NCBI RefSeq assembly: GCF_001866645.1
Contig: NZ_MLYP01000058.1
Location: 248,001 to 312,000, forward strand
DNA: 64,000 bases
Direction of reading: 5' to 3'
Source of the DNA: Streptomyces colonosanans
GTDB lineage: Bacteria; Actinomycetota; Actinomycetes; Streptomycetales; Streptomycetaceae
The position numbers were made by a program, and so were the translations under genes. The notes beneath the pieces were generated by a model, which did not search any database, had not been told where the DNA came from, and worked only from the letters and a program-made list of their open reading frames with translations. This document shows positions 35,638 through 43,576 of this stretch, piece after piece (positions within the stretch are counted from its first letter, which is position 1; each line of letters begins with the position of its first letter).

Positions 35638-35908
35638 TTACGGTTCGCGGGCCGGGGCGGCAGGGGCGGTGTCCTTCGGCGGGGCGGTGGGGGAGGCAGG
35701 CTCGGTGTGGGCGCTGGTGCGGTGCAGGTGGGGGCGGAGGGTGAGGAGGCGTTCGCTGGTTTCGGCGATCCTCCAGAAGTCCCAGCCGCCGCGGATCGGG
35801 GTGACGTTCGGGCGCCACAGTGCGCAGGACTGCGGCGGAGGCGCCGCTGGGGGACGTGTAGCGGCCTTGGCCGGGGCCCTCGGTGATGGTGAGGCTTCCG
35901 GTCGTCAG
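35638..35908 (-). pseudogene. Frameshifted hypothetical gene
   Basis: One frame encodes LTTGSLTITEGPGQGRYTS then GASAAVLR. Another, two bases out of phase, continues ALWRPNVTPIRGGWDFWRIA to a stop at 35638. The two halves join sensibly if two bases (GC) were lost near 35822-35826. The expected start position reads CTG, not ATG or GTG, and overlaps the stop of the upstream gene. It is probably non-functional unless a sequencing error explains it. Confidence 0.6.
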
Positions 35909-36108
35909 GTCGAGCTGCCGTTGATGCGGACTCGGGCGTAGATGGCGTAGACGGCTACATGGTCGGCGTCCGTGCCCTGGGTGGGGGTGTTGAAGTGTTC
36001 GATGTGCCGGCGAATGGCCTGGGCGGGGGTGAGGGACCAGGCTCGGGCCAGGAGCGTGATCTTCTGGTAGGTGTCGGCGTCCAGGGAAACCGAGTGGGGC
36101 GACGTCAT
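35905..36108 (-). CDS. Small hypothetical protein
   Basis: The 67-residue protein starts MTSPHSVSLDADTYQKITLL with an AAGGAGACACGG ribosome site very like that of the gene at 35032-35556. The DADTYQKITLLARAWSLTP stretch suggests a short helical, ribbon-helix-helix-like protein, which is uncertain. It overlaps the frameshifted gene downstream. Confidence 0.6.
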   Translation of the reverse strand: MTSPHSVSLDADTYQKITLLARAWSLTPAQAIRRHIEHFNTPTQGTDADHVAVYAIYARVRINGSST

Positions 36109-36234
36109 GGGAACCGTGTCTCCTTCAATGGGTGCGGCCGGGGCTGGGCCGGTGCCGCCCCGGGTGGGACCGGGGCGGCATGTCGTGGATGCGCAGGCGG
36201 GGGCGCCGGCCGTGGGCGGTGAGCAGGACGTCGG

Positions 36235-36939
36235 TCATGTCGCGTCCTGCTCGGGGGTGAGGTGGAACAGCCTGAGCGGGCTGGGGTCTTGGCCTGGCGT
36301 GCTGCCAGTTGTGGTGCCGTCAGCGGCGATGTGCCAGCGTGTGGCGCCAGGGGGCGTAGTGCTCAGGGTGAGGACGATCAGGGTTCCGGGGCGGCTGCGG
36401 GTGGCCAGCGCCTGCAGTTGTCCGGTATGGGCGGCGTCCGGTACGGCGAGCAGGAGCAGGGTGCCCGGTCCGGCCTCCGGGTCAGCGTCCGTGTGCGCCG
36501 GCCCGGTTGCTGGCGAGGCGGTGTTCTGTTCGTCCTGGGTGCGGGCGTGGGCGATGAGGTGCTGCTCGGTGGCTTGGATGGCGTGGGTGAGATCGGGACT
36601 CTGGGTCAGGGCGGTGAACTGGGCGGGGAGGCTGGGAAGCAGCGTGTCGGCCACGTCTTTGGGGACGATTGCCGTGACGTGTGGCGGCGCAGGGCGCTGG
36701 CGTTCGGCAGCGGTGAGGATGCCAGCCAGGAGGGCGCGAGCTGCGCCCTCAGGACCAGGGCCGGTCCAGGAGCAGCCTCCGGGCGTGGAGAGTTCGTCGA
36801 GCAGGACCTCGGCGCCTTCTCGGACGCCGATGGTGACGGTGCCTGAAGGGTAGGGCTGTTGCGGCGGCGTGCGGCGGGTGATCAGAGCGTCGGGATCCCG
36901 CGGTTGACGGGGCTGGGTGCGCCGCGCACGAACGCCCAT
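36235..36939 (-). CDS. Hypothetical protein, possibly 5'-truncated
   Basis: The protein has 234 residues. The segments TVTIGVREGAEVLLDELSTP, GPGPEGAARALLAGILTAA and VTAIVPKDVADTLLP resemble the central region of large Streptomyces membrane/ATP-binding proteins carried by integrative elements. The usual N-terminal membrane part is absent and the start has no clear ribosome site, so this may be the remaining C-terminal part. Function unknown. Confidence 0.5.
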   Translation of the reverse strand: MGVRARRTQPRQPRDPDALITRRTPPQQPYPSGTVTIGVREGAEVLLDELSTPGGCSWTGPGPEGAARALLAGILTAAERQRPAPPHVTAIVPKDVADTLLPSLPAQFTALTQSPDLTHAIQATEQHLIAHARTQDEQNTASPATGPAHTDADPEAGPGTLLLLAVPDAAHTGQLQALATRSRPGTLIVLTLSTTPPGATRWHIAADGTTTGSTPGQDPSPLRLFHLTPEQDAT

Positions 36940-37032
36940 GCTGCTTCTTGCTCACCCTCTCGCGCTCCTGCCTGTGGTCACGAGTGACGGGCCGACCACC
37001 GTAGGATTGACCAGGGCAAGAGCGGACCGGAC

Positions 37033-37128
37033 ATGGGCCTCGGCCGGGTGCTGATGGTGCTGCTCGGTCTGGAGTCGATCCGCGAGGCCACCTTCCTGTT
37101 CCGCGGACCGAACCGGCTCACCCCGTAG
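37033..37128 (+). pseudogene. aspS: Class II aspartyl-tRNA synthetase 3' end (plus-strand part)
   Basis: The peptide MGLGRVLMVLLGLESIREAT, then FLFRGPNRLTP and a stop, is the C-terminal motif 3 region of non-discriminating/archaeal-type aspartyl-tRNA synthetases. Only these 31 residues remain on this strand. The part that should come just before it is on the opposite strand at 37230-37325. Confidence 0.7.
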
Positions 37129-37149
37129 CCGGACCCCGGTTGCGCCCCA

Positions 37150-37180
37150 CCACGGCACGGGCTTGAGCCTCGTGCCGTGG
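37150..37180 (+). terminator. Strong nested hairpin after the aspS 3' fragment
   Basis: CCACGGCACG and CGTGCCGTGG form a perfect 10-bp outer stem with an inner GGCT/AGCC stem. It lies 21 bases after the aspS stop and is probably the original terminator, moved with the inverted segment. Confidence 0.7.
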
Positions 37181-37229
37181 CACCGCCTCTCGCGAGGGTG
37201 CCCATCACACGAACGCCGGCCGCGCCCAG

Positions 37230-37325
37230 GCCGCCGTGCGGCGGGCAGCCGTACCGGAAGGCGTTCAGGTAGTCCTGCATCGGTTCGGGGCTCTGGCCCT
37301 TCTCGGCGGCCTGCTTCAGCAGCAC
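37230..37325 (-). pseudogene. aspS: Class II aspartyl-tRNA synthetase fragment (minus-strand part)
   Basis: The minus strand reads EKGQSPEPMQDYLNAFRYGC and then PPHGG, which directly precedes the GLGxxRVLM motif of aspartyl-tRNA synthetases. The remainder lies inverted at 37033-37128. The frame turns to unrelated sequence at the PPHGG breakpoint. Confidence 0.7.
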
Positions 37326-37639
37326 GCGGCGCGGGCGGTGAGACGTACGGTTCTCCGGCTTTGAGGCGCATCACCGCCCCCCCACTGCCCGTGCTCGAGC
37401 CACCGCAACGCACGTTGTCGGTCCTCGGCATCGAAGCAGGAGAGCAGCAGCCGTATCCAAACCGGGGCGGCTTCCGCTCCGTCCGAGACGGCAGCAGACG
37501 CCGTCGACGACGATTCCGGCGAACAGCCACAGCGCCGCGAAGAACCGAACAGCGGCGACGGCAGACTCGATGACATACGCCGACAAGCGGAGCTCCACGA
37601 AAGCGCAGGCCTGGGGCTACTGGAGCCGTGACCCCCGCG

Positions 37640-37858
37640 TTCATAGCCGATCCGCTCCGCGATCACCGTCACGGGCATCGTCGCATTCTGCTTCAGCAAC
37701 TCGCGGATCGCCGGCTTGACCGCGTCCACCACCGAGTCCTTCGGCGCCCGCCGGTAGGCCGGCGGCCACTCCGAGGCCAGCGCCCGCAGCACGGTACTCC
37801 TGGAAATCCCCAGCTGCCGGGCCACCGTCTGGGCAGAGAGCCCCCCACTCCGGTGCAC
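37640..37858 (-). mobile_element. IS21-type IstA fragment
   Basis: The minus strand encodes GGLSAQTVARQLGISRSTVL (helix-turn-helix) and then KPAIRELLKQNATMPVTVIA plus ERIGYERGG, the N-terminal region of IstA transposases. Neither the integrase core nor istB is present. The 314 bp between this fragment and the aspS piece (37326-37639) is open in several frames but unrecognisable. Confidence 0.65.
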
Positions 37859-37924
37859 CGAGAGTGGCCCGCTTTTGATCCGCTGTCCGTAGCCTTCGAT
37901 TCACCCGTTGCCGAGACGTGGCGG

Positions 37925-39547
37925 TCAGGCGGGGGAGGAGGCACCGAGGCGCTCGGCGATGTGGTCGCCGACGCGCAGGGCGTTGGCGATGGCGGTCAAG
38001 GAGGGATTCACCGCGCCGATGCTCGGGAAGAAGCTGGTGTCCACGACGTAGAGGTTGTCCAGGTCGTGGGCCTTGCAGGTGGTGTCGAGCGCTGAGGTGC
38101 GCGGATCGTTGCCGAAGCGTATGGTGCCGGCCTGGTGGGCGGTGGCGCCGATGGGCATGTCCTTGTGCAGGTAGAGGGTGTGCGGCAGCAGATAATGCGT
38201 GTGCATGCCCAGGTGGCCGAGGATGCTTTGCAGCTTGCGGCGCAGGTGGGTGACTGCGGTGATGTTGTTGGTCTCGTCCAGAGCCAGGTGGATGTTGCCG
38301 GCGCTGTCAAGGGTGACGCGGTTCTCCGGGGCGGGCAGGTCCTCTCCGCACAGCCAGAAGTCAACCGCGTGCTGGGCAAGGACTTCGAAAGGCATGTCCG
38401 GGGAGGCGAGGCCGGCCCAGCGGGGTGCTTCGCCGCGGATCTGGTCGGCGTCGGACTTGCCGAGCATCTGGATACCGCCGAGCGGATAGTCGAAGTCATC
38501 CGCGCCGAGGTACCAGTCATTGACGGCGAGGGTCTTCTGGAAGCGGGTGTTGTTGGGCTCGTGGGAGACGGCCATCAACGCCAGGTTGTTGTGGCGCATG
38601 TAGTGGCGGCCGACGATGTCGGCGCTGTTGGCCAGGCCGCGCGGGTGACGGTCGTTGGCGGAGCGCAGCAGCAGGGCGGCGGAGTTCACCGCGCCGCAGG
38701 CGACGGCCACGATGTCGCCGTGGAAGCTGGCGGAGGAGCCGTCGGGGAGTTCGGCGACGACGTTGGTGACGTTGCGTCCGCCGGCGTCGGTCTCCAGGCG
38801 GCGCACGTTGGCACCGGTCACCAGGGTGACGTTGGGGTATTCCAGGGCGGGGTCGACGCAGATGACCTGGGAGTCGGACTTGGCGCCCAGCAGGCAGGGG
38901 AATCCGTCCACCCGGTCGCAGCGGATGCAGGCACTGCGATGGGTGGGGCGCCCCTGCTCATCCTGGGTGAGGTTGACGCCGATGGGGAGGTGGAAGGGGC
39001 GCAGTCCCTGCTTCTCCAGGTCGTCGCTGAGTTGCTGGATCCTCGGCTCGTGCTGGACTGGGGGGTGAGCGTACTGGGCGCTGGTAGGTCCTTCGGTCGG
39101 GTCCTCTCCGTGGCGCCCGTGGACGAGGTAGAGGTGTTCGGCCTGGGTGTAGTACGGCTCGAAGTCCTGGTAGCTCAGGGGCCAGGCGGGGGAGATGCCG
39201 TCGTGGTGGCGAAGTTTGCCGAAGTCCTCGGGGCGCAGCCGGAACAGCGCGGCCCCGTAGAACTTGGTGTTGCCGCCGACGTAGTAGTTGACCTCCGGCG
39301 GGAAGGTCCTGCCGTTCTGGTCGTACCACAGTTCGGGGGCGCGGTACTTGGCCCTGACGAAGACGGCGGAGGAATCCCAGTTGTCGCGCTCGCGCGGCAG
39401 GTAGCCGCCGCGTTCGAGAAGGAGGATGCGCTTGCCGGTGCCGGCGAGGCGGTGAGCGAGTGTGCCACCGCCCGCGCCGGTGCCGATGACGATGACGTCG
39501 TAGTGCTGTCCTGTGTCGGAGTGCGGGCCGGTCGGCTCGTCGTGCAT
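37925..39547 (-). CDS. GMC-family FAD oxidoreductase
   Basis: The protein has 540 residues, with AAGGTGGAACACC before the ATG. It has an N-terminal dinucleotide fold (DVIVIGTGAGGGTLAHRLAG, then RILLLERGG), a cysteine-rich stretch (SACIRCDRVDGFPCLLGAKS) and the C-terminal GMC signature (NLYVVDTSFFPSIGAVNPSL) followed by a conserved TAIANALRVGDHI helix. Such enzymes oxidise sugars, alcohols or sterols. There is no signal peptide. It is the last gene of a minus-strand group with a cyclase-family hydrolase and a GH15 enzyme, suggesting carbohydrate oxidation, but the substrate is unknown. Confidence 0.85.
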   Translation of the reverse strand: MHDEPTGPHSDTGQHYDVIVIGTGAGGGTLAHRLAGTGKRILLLERGGYLPRERDNWDSSAVFVRAKYRAPELWYDQNGRTFPPEVNYYVGGNTKFYGAALFRLRPEDFGKLRHHDGISPAWPLSYQDFEPYYTQAEHLYLVHGRHGEDPTEGPTSAQYAHPPVQHEPRIQQLSDDLEKQGLRPFHLPIGVNLTQDEQGRPTHRSACIRCDRVDGFPCLLGAKSDSQVICVDPALEYPNVTLVTGANVRRLETDAGGRNVTNVVAELPDGSSASFHGDIVAVACGAVNSAALLLRSANDRHPRGLANSADIVGRHYMRHNNLALMAVSHEPNNTRFQKTLAVNDWYLGADDFDYPLGGIQMLGKSDADQIRGEAPRWAGLASPDMPFEVLAQHAVDFWLCGEDLPAPENRVTLDSAGNIHLALDETNNITAVTHLRRKLQSILGHLGMHTHYLLPHTLYLHKDMPIGATAHQAGTIRFGNDPRTSALDTTCKAHDLDNLYVVDTSFFPSIGAVNPSLTAIANALRVGDHIAERLGASSPA

Positions 39548-39566
39548 GGTGTTCCACCTTCTTCGC

Positions 39567-40511
39567 TCAGAGAATGGCGATCGGATTGACGGGGCAGCCG
39601 GTGGCAGCCGGGAGCCGCAGCGGCGCGACGACGCACAGGAAGGACCAGCGGCCCTGCTGCGCGCACTGCGGCGCCAGCTCTTCGAACTGCAGGTAGTCGA
39701 GGAGGTGCAGTCCCAGGGCATGGACGGCGAGCACGTGCACGGGAAAAGCGACTCCGTCGACGGCGCTGGGTGCCGGGTCGCTGTTGCTGTCACAGCCGAG
39801 CGCGGCGATCTGCCGTGCGGCGGCGAACTCCAGGGTGGTGGGGTGCAGCCCGGCGCGTGCCCGGGTCACGTCCCAGGCGCCCAGGTCGATGCGACGTCGC
39901 CGGTGCCCCACGCGCACGAAGAGCAGGTCGCCGCGGCCGACCCGGACGCCCTGGGCCGCTTCGGCGGCGGCGAGTTCCTCGGTGGTGACCTGGGTGCCGG
40001 GCTCCAGCCACGGCACGCCGTTCAGCCTGGGGATGTCGAGCAGTACGCCGCGTCCGACGATGCCGTCGTGGGTGAGGTCGAGGGAGAGGGCGCCGGCCCC
40101 GGTGGAGGTGAAGGAGTCGGCGGGGAGGTTTCCGTAGAGTGTTCCGTCCCAGATGACATGGCAGAGGGCGTCGAGATGACTGTCGACGTCATTGTGGACG
40201 TTCATCGCGAAGCGGTCCCGGGCGAAGTGGAGCGCGTCACCGGGCGGCTCGCTGTCGACCGGGGCGGTGAGCTGGTGCCGAGCCGGGTCTGGAGCATCGG
40301 GTGCCGGAGTCGTCTGCACCGGCGCGGCCAAGGAGACGGCGCGTCCGGAGCGGACTTCCGCCGCGGCGGTGAGCACCTGCTGTGGGGTGATCGTGGCCAG
40401 GGCACCGCGCTCTGGTCCGCCGGCGCGTGCGGCGTGCAGGCGGCCGTGCAGGAGGCGGAAGTCCGTGGCGCTCAGAGCGAGTGGTCCGCCGGATTCCGTC
40501 CGGTGAGCCAT
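39567..40511 (-). CDS. Cyclase-family (PF04199-like) metal hydrolase
   Basis: The 314-residue protein runs from the ATG at 40511; the frame is open much further but inside the GH15 gene. It has the kynurenine-formamidase/cyclase motif region NVHNDVDSHLDALCHVIWDG (H.D.H ligands) and later GRGVLLDIPRLNGVPWL and GDLLFVRVGHRRR. These metal-dependent hydrolases open amides, lactones or enolic rings. Its start overlaps the end of the GH15 gene by 40 bases, implying coupling. Between a glycosidase and a GMC oxidoreductase, lactone opening is one possible role (inference). Confidence 0.78.
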   Translation of the reverse strand: MAHRTESGGPLALSATDFRLLHGRLHAARAGGPERGALATITPQQVLTAAAEVRSGRAVSLAAPVQTTPAPDAPDPARHQLTAPVDSEPPGDALHFARDRFAMNVHNDVDSHLDALCHVIWDGTLYGNLPADSFTSTGAGALSLDLTHDGIVGRGVLLDIPRLNGVPWLEPGTQVTTEELAAAEAAQGVRVGRGDLLFVRVGHRRRRIDLGAWDVTRARAGLHPTTLEFAAARQIAALGCDSNSDPAPSAVDGVAFPVHVLAVHALGLHLLDYLQFEELAPQCAQQGRWSFLCVVAPLRLPAATGCPVNPIAIL

Positions 40512-42364
40512 GGGGCTGGTTCCTCGCGTTCCGGCCCGCCGCCGTCCTGCCGGCGGCGGTCGAGGGCGTCGTCGAGGGTGGAGGCGGCCATGATGAGCGA
40601 GAGGTGGGTGAAGGCTTGAGGAAAGTTGCCCAACTGGGCACCGTCCGGGCCGATCTCCTCCGCGAACAGGCCGACGTGGTTGGCGTAGGTGTGCATCTTC
40701 TCGAAGGTGTAACGCGCCTGGTCGAGCCGACCGGTCCGGGCGAGTGCGTCGACATACAGGAAGGTGCACAGGCTGAAGGTGCCTTCCGAGCCGCGCAGGC
40801 CATCGGGTGAGGCGGCCGGGTCGTAGCGGTAGACGAGGCTGTCGGAGACCAGCTTGCGGTCGATGGCGTCCAGGGTGGACAGCCAGCCCGGGCCCAGCGA
40901 TGGCAGGAAGCCCACCCGGGGGACCAGCAGCAGGGAGGCGTCGAGTACGTCGCCGTCGTAGTGCTGCACCAGGGCCTGCTCGGTCTTGCTCCAGCCGCGC
41001 TCCATGACCTGGGCGAGGATGGCGTCGCGGGCCGCGGTCCAGCGTTGGACGTCGGCCGGGCGACGCCATTCGTCGGCCAAGCGCAGTCCGCTGTCAAAGG
41101 CGGCCCAGCACATCACCCGGCTGTAGGTGAAGTCTTGGCGTCCGCCACGGGTCTCCCAGATGCCTTCGTCCGGGCGGTCCCAGGAGTCGGCGAGCCAGTC
41201 GAGGGTGCGGGCGAGCGCCGTCCATTCGTCGTAGCCCACGTGCATGCCCAACTGGCGGCTCTCTGCCAGGGCGTAGAGGGCCTCCCCGTAGATGTCCAAC
41301 TGCACTTGGGCGGCGGCGGCGTTGCCGGCTCGCACCGGGGAGGAGCCGCGGTAGCCCTCGAAGTGGTCGAGGATCTCCTCGGTCAGCCGGGGGTCGCCGT
41401 CGACCCGGTACATGATCTGCAGGGGCTCACTGCCGGGGCCGCCCTGCTCGTGCAGCCGCTGGCCGAGCCAGCGAACGAACGCGACCGCCTCCTCGACGAA
41501 GCCGAGGTCGACCAGGGCCCGCACTGACAACGCACCGTCTCGGATCCAGGTGTAGCGGTAGTCCCAGTTGCGCTCGCCACCGACCTGCTCGGGCAGGCCC
41601 ATGGTCGCCGCCGCGACGGGGGCGCCGGTGGGGGCGTAGGTGAGCAGTTTCAGGGTGATGGCGGAGCGGTGCACCATGCCCGGCCACCGGCCGCGGTAGC
41701 GGGAGGTAATCAGCCAGCGGTGCCAGAAGCCGACCATCCCCCATAGTTCGCGGGCGAGCTCGTCCTCGGTCGGCTGCGGCGGAGCGGGGCCGCCGGCGCG
41801 GCAGACGGTGAACAGTGTTCCGGCGACCTGCCCCTCGCGCAGCGTCACTTCGCCGCGGACGTCCTGGCCGTCGCGCTGTAGCGGGAAGGTGCTGCGCAGG
41901 TGGGCGGTGAGGTGGGGGCTGTGGAAGGCTGCTCCGCCGGGATCCAGGTCGAGGGTGTGCTCGGCGCGGGCGTAGTCGAAGCGCGGCCGGCAGTCGAGGG
42001 TGAAGCGCACGGTGCCGCGCACTGCCCGGGCGACCCGCACGAGGGTGTGCCGGTCGGTGGCCCGGCACGAGGGGTCGGGGACCATCCCGTCGATCACCTC
42101 CCCGACTCCGTCGGGTGACATGAATCGGGTCACCAGCAGCGCACTACCCGGGTAGTAGAGCTGGCGCCAAGTGCCCTGACCGCTGTCTTCGGGCGCCAGC
42201 CGGAACCAGCCACCGCGGTCGTGGTCGAGCAACGCGGCGAAGACGCTTGGCGAGTCGAATCGCGGGGCCGCGAACCAGTCGACGACGCCATGATCCGAGA
42301 TCAGAGCGGCTGTCTGCAGGTCCCCGACCAGTCCATGGTCGGCAATGGGAGGGTACCGATCCAT
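40472..42364 (-). CDS. Glycoside hydrolase family 15 protein
   Basis: The 630-residue protein runs from the ATG at 42364 with TTGGAGAT just upstream. It starts MDRYPPIADHGLVGDLQTAA and has VVDWFAAPRFDSPSVFAALL, the N-terminal pattern of bacterial GH15 glucoamylases/trehalases. The catalytic half contains RNWDYRYTWIRDGALSVRAL, GIWETRGGRQDFTYSRVMCW and ANHVGLFAEEIGPDGAQLGN. No signal peptide is visible, so it probably acts on intracellular alpha-glucosides such as trehalose. Divergent from the SDR gene at 42568. Confidence 0.88.
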   Translation of the reverse strand: MDRYPPIADHGLVGDLQTAALISDHGVVDWFAAPRFDSPSVFAALLDHDRGGWFRLAPEDSGQGTWRQLYYPGSALLVTRFMSPDGVGEVIDGMVPDPSCRATDRHTLVRVARAVRGTVRFTLDCRPRFDYARAEHTLDLDPGGAAFHSPHLTAHLRSTFPLQRDGQDVRGEVTLREGQVAGTLFTVCRAGGPAPPQPTEDELARELWGMVGFWHRWLITSRYRGRWPGMVHRSAITLKLLTYAPTGAPVAAATMGLPEQVGGERNWDYRYTWIRDGALSVRALVDLGFVEEAVAFVRWLGQRLHEQGGPGSEPLQIMYRVDGDPRLTEEILDHFEGYRGSSPVRAGNAAAAQVQLDIYGEALYALAESRQLGMHVGYDEWTALARTLDWLADSWDRPDEGIWETRGGRQDFTYSRVMCWAAFDSGLRLADEWRRPADVQRWTAARDAILAQVMERGWSKTEQALVQHYDGDVLDASLLLVPRVGFLPSLGPGWLSTLDAIDRKLVSDSLVYRYDPAASPDGLRGSEGTFSLCTFLYVDALARTGRLDQARYTFEKMHTYANHVGLFAEEIGPDGAQLGNFPQAFTHLSLIMAASTLDDALDRRRQDGGGPEREEPAPWLTGRNPADHSL

Positions 42365-42567
42365 ATCTCCAATATGCGACTCTTTTTGACTAATTGCGCG
42401 CCCAGAATGGCACCGAGGCGAGCACCCAGAGTTATCATTTGGACACGATCCGCATTGCACCGCCAAGGTGGGGTTCATGAGCCGGGACCACCGCGCACGC
42501 GGTGCTCCCGGGAGCAGCTTGCACCCCGGGGCGGGCCCGGGCGACGGACAGAGACGGAGACCCACCC

Positions 42568-43407
42568 GTGGCAACCACCGCCAGCGAAACCCGGCCGCTT
42601 GCTGCCTTGCCGCTGCTGAAGGGGCAGAAGGCGCTGGTGACCGGCGCGAACTCCGGCATCGGCAAGGCCACCGCCATCGGTCTGGGCCGGGTCGGCGCCG
42701 ATGTCGTGGTCAACTACGTCGCGGGCAAGGAGGCCGCCGAGGACGTCGTCCGGGAGATCCAGAGCTTCGGGGTGCGCGCTTACGCCCACGAAGCAGACGT
42801 CTCCCAGGAGGACCAAGTCGTCGCGATGATCGCGCGCGTGGTCGAAGAGTTCGGCACCATCGACATCATGGTGGCCAACGCTGGGTTGCAGCGGGACGCG
42901 TCGGTCACCGACATGACTCTGGCCCAGTGGCACAAGGTCCTGGACGTCAACCTGACCGGGCAGTTCCTGTGCGCCCGCGAGGCGGCCAAGGAGTTCATGC
43001 GCCGTGGCGTCGTCCCCGAGGTGTCCTGCGCGGCAGGGAAGATCATCTGCATGAGCTCGGTCCACCAGATCATCCCCTGGGCCGGGCATGTGAACTACGC
43101 GGCTTCCAAGGGCGGCGTGCTGATGATGATGCAGACCCTGGCCCAGGAGCTCGCACCCCACCGGATCAGGGTCAACGCGGTGGCGCCCGGCGCGATCCGC
43201 ACTCCCATCAACCGCAGCGCCTGGGACACTCCTGAAGCCGAGGAAGCCCTGCTGCGGCTGATCCCTTACCGGCGGGTGGGTGACCCGGAGGACATTGCCA
43301 ATGCCGTCGCGGTCCTGGCCTCGGACTTCATGGACTACGTGGTGGGCAGCACCCTGTACGTGGACGGCGGCATGACACTCTTCCCCGGCTTCGCCACCGG
43401 CGGCTGA
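42568..43407 (+). CDS. SDR-family oxidoreductase, glucose 1-dehydrogenase-like
   Basis: The 279-residue protein runs from a GTG after GGAGACCCACCC. It is a classical short-chain dehydrogenase: cofactor motif TGANSGIG (25-32), NAG in MVANAGLQRD, catalytic Ser163/164, Tyr177 and Lys181 (NYAASKGG), and the VNAVAPGAIRTPINR segment. The sequence pattern is that of glucose 1-dehydrogenases. It is divergent from the GH15 gene, which would release glucose, so a shared pathway is plausible. Confidence 0.83.
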   Translation: MATTASETRPLAALPLLKGQKALVTGANSGIGKATAIGLGRVGADVVVNYVAGKEAAEDVVREIQSFGVRAYAHEADVSQEDQVVAMIARVVEEFGTIDIMVANAGLQRDASVTDMTLAQWHKVLDVNLTGQFLCAREAAKEFMRRGVVPEVSCAAGKIICMSSVHQIIPWAGHVNYAASKGGVLMMMQTLAQELAPHRIRVNAVAPGAIRTPINRSAWDTPEAEEALLRLIPYRRVGDPEDIANAVAVLASDFMDYVVGSTLYVDGGMTLFPGFATGG

Positions 43408-43418
43408 CGACGGCGCAT

Positions 43419-43566
43419 GTGGAGAGCCTGCTGGCGCAGACCCCGGCCCAGGAACTGCCCTGGCGGGAACTAACTGATGGCCTTCATCCTCGCCGCCCAC
43501 ATCACCCTGATGCCGCTCGCGGTGGCACTGCCTGAGCACACATCTGCACGCAGCTATTTGGAGTGA
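43419..43566 (+). pseudogene. Degraded N-terminal scrap of a cytochrome bd subunit I-like gene
   Basis: One frame reads SLLAQTPAQELPWREL and, after a frame change near 43472, LMAFILAAHITLMPLAVALP follows. Joined, they resemble the first transmembrane region of cytochrome ubiquinol oxidase subunit I. Nothing downstream remains. It fills the gap between the SDR and the sulfite-oxidase-like gene. Confidence 0.35.
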
Positions 43567-43576
43567 CGAGGTCCTC

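Noticed and set aside
38135..39589. Plus-strand open frame of 484 codons opposite the GMC oxidoreductase
   Set aside because: Val/Gly/Ala-rich antisense reading without motifs; the minus strand contains full FAD and GMC signatures.
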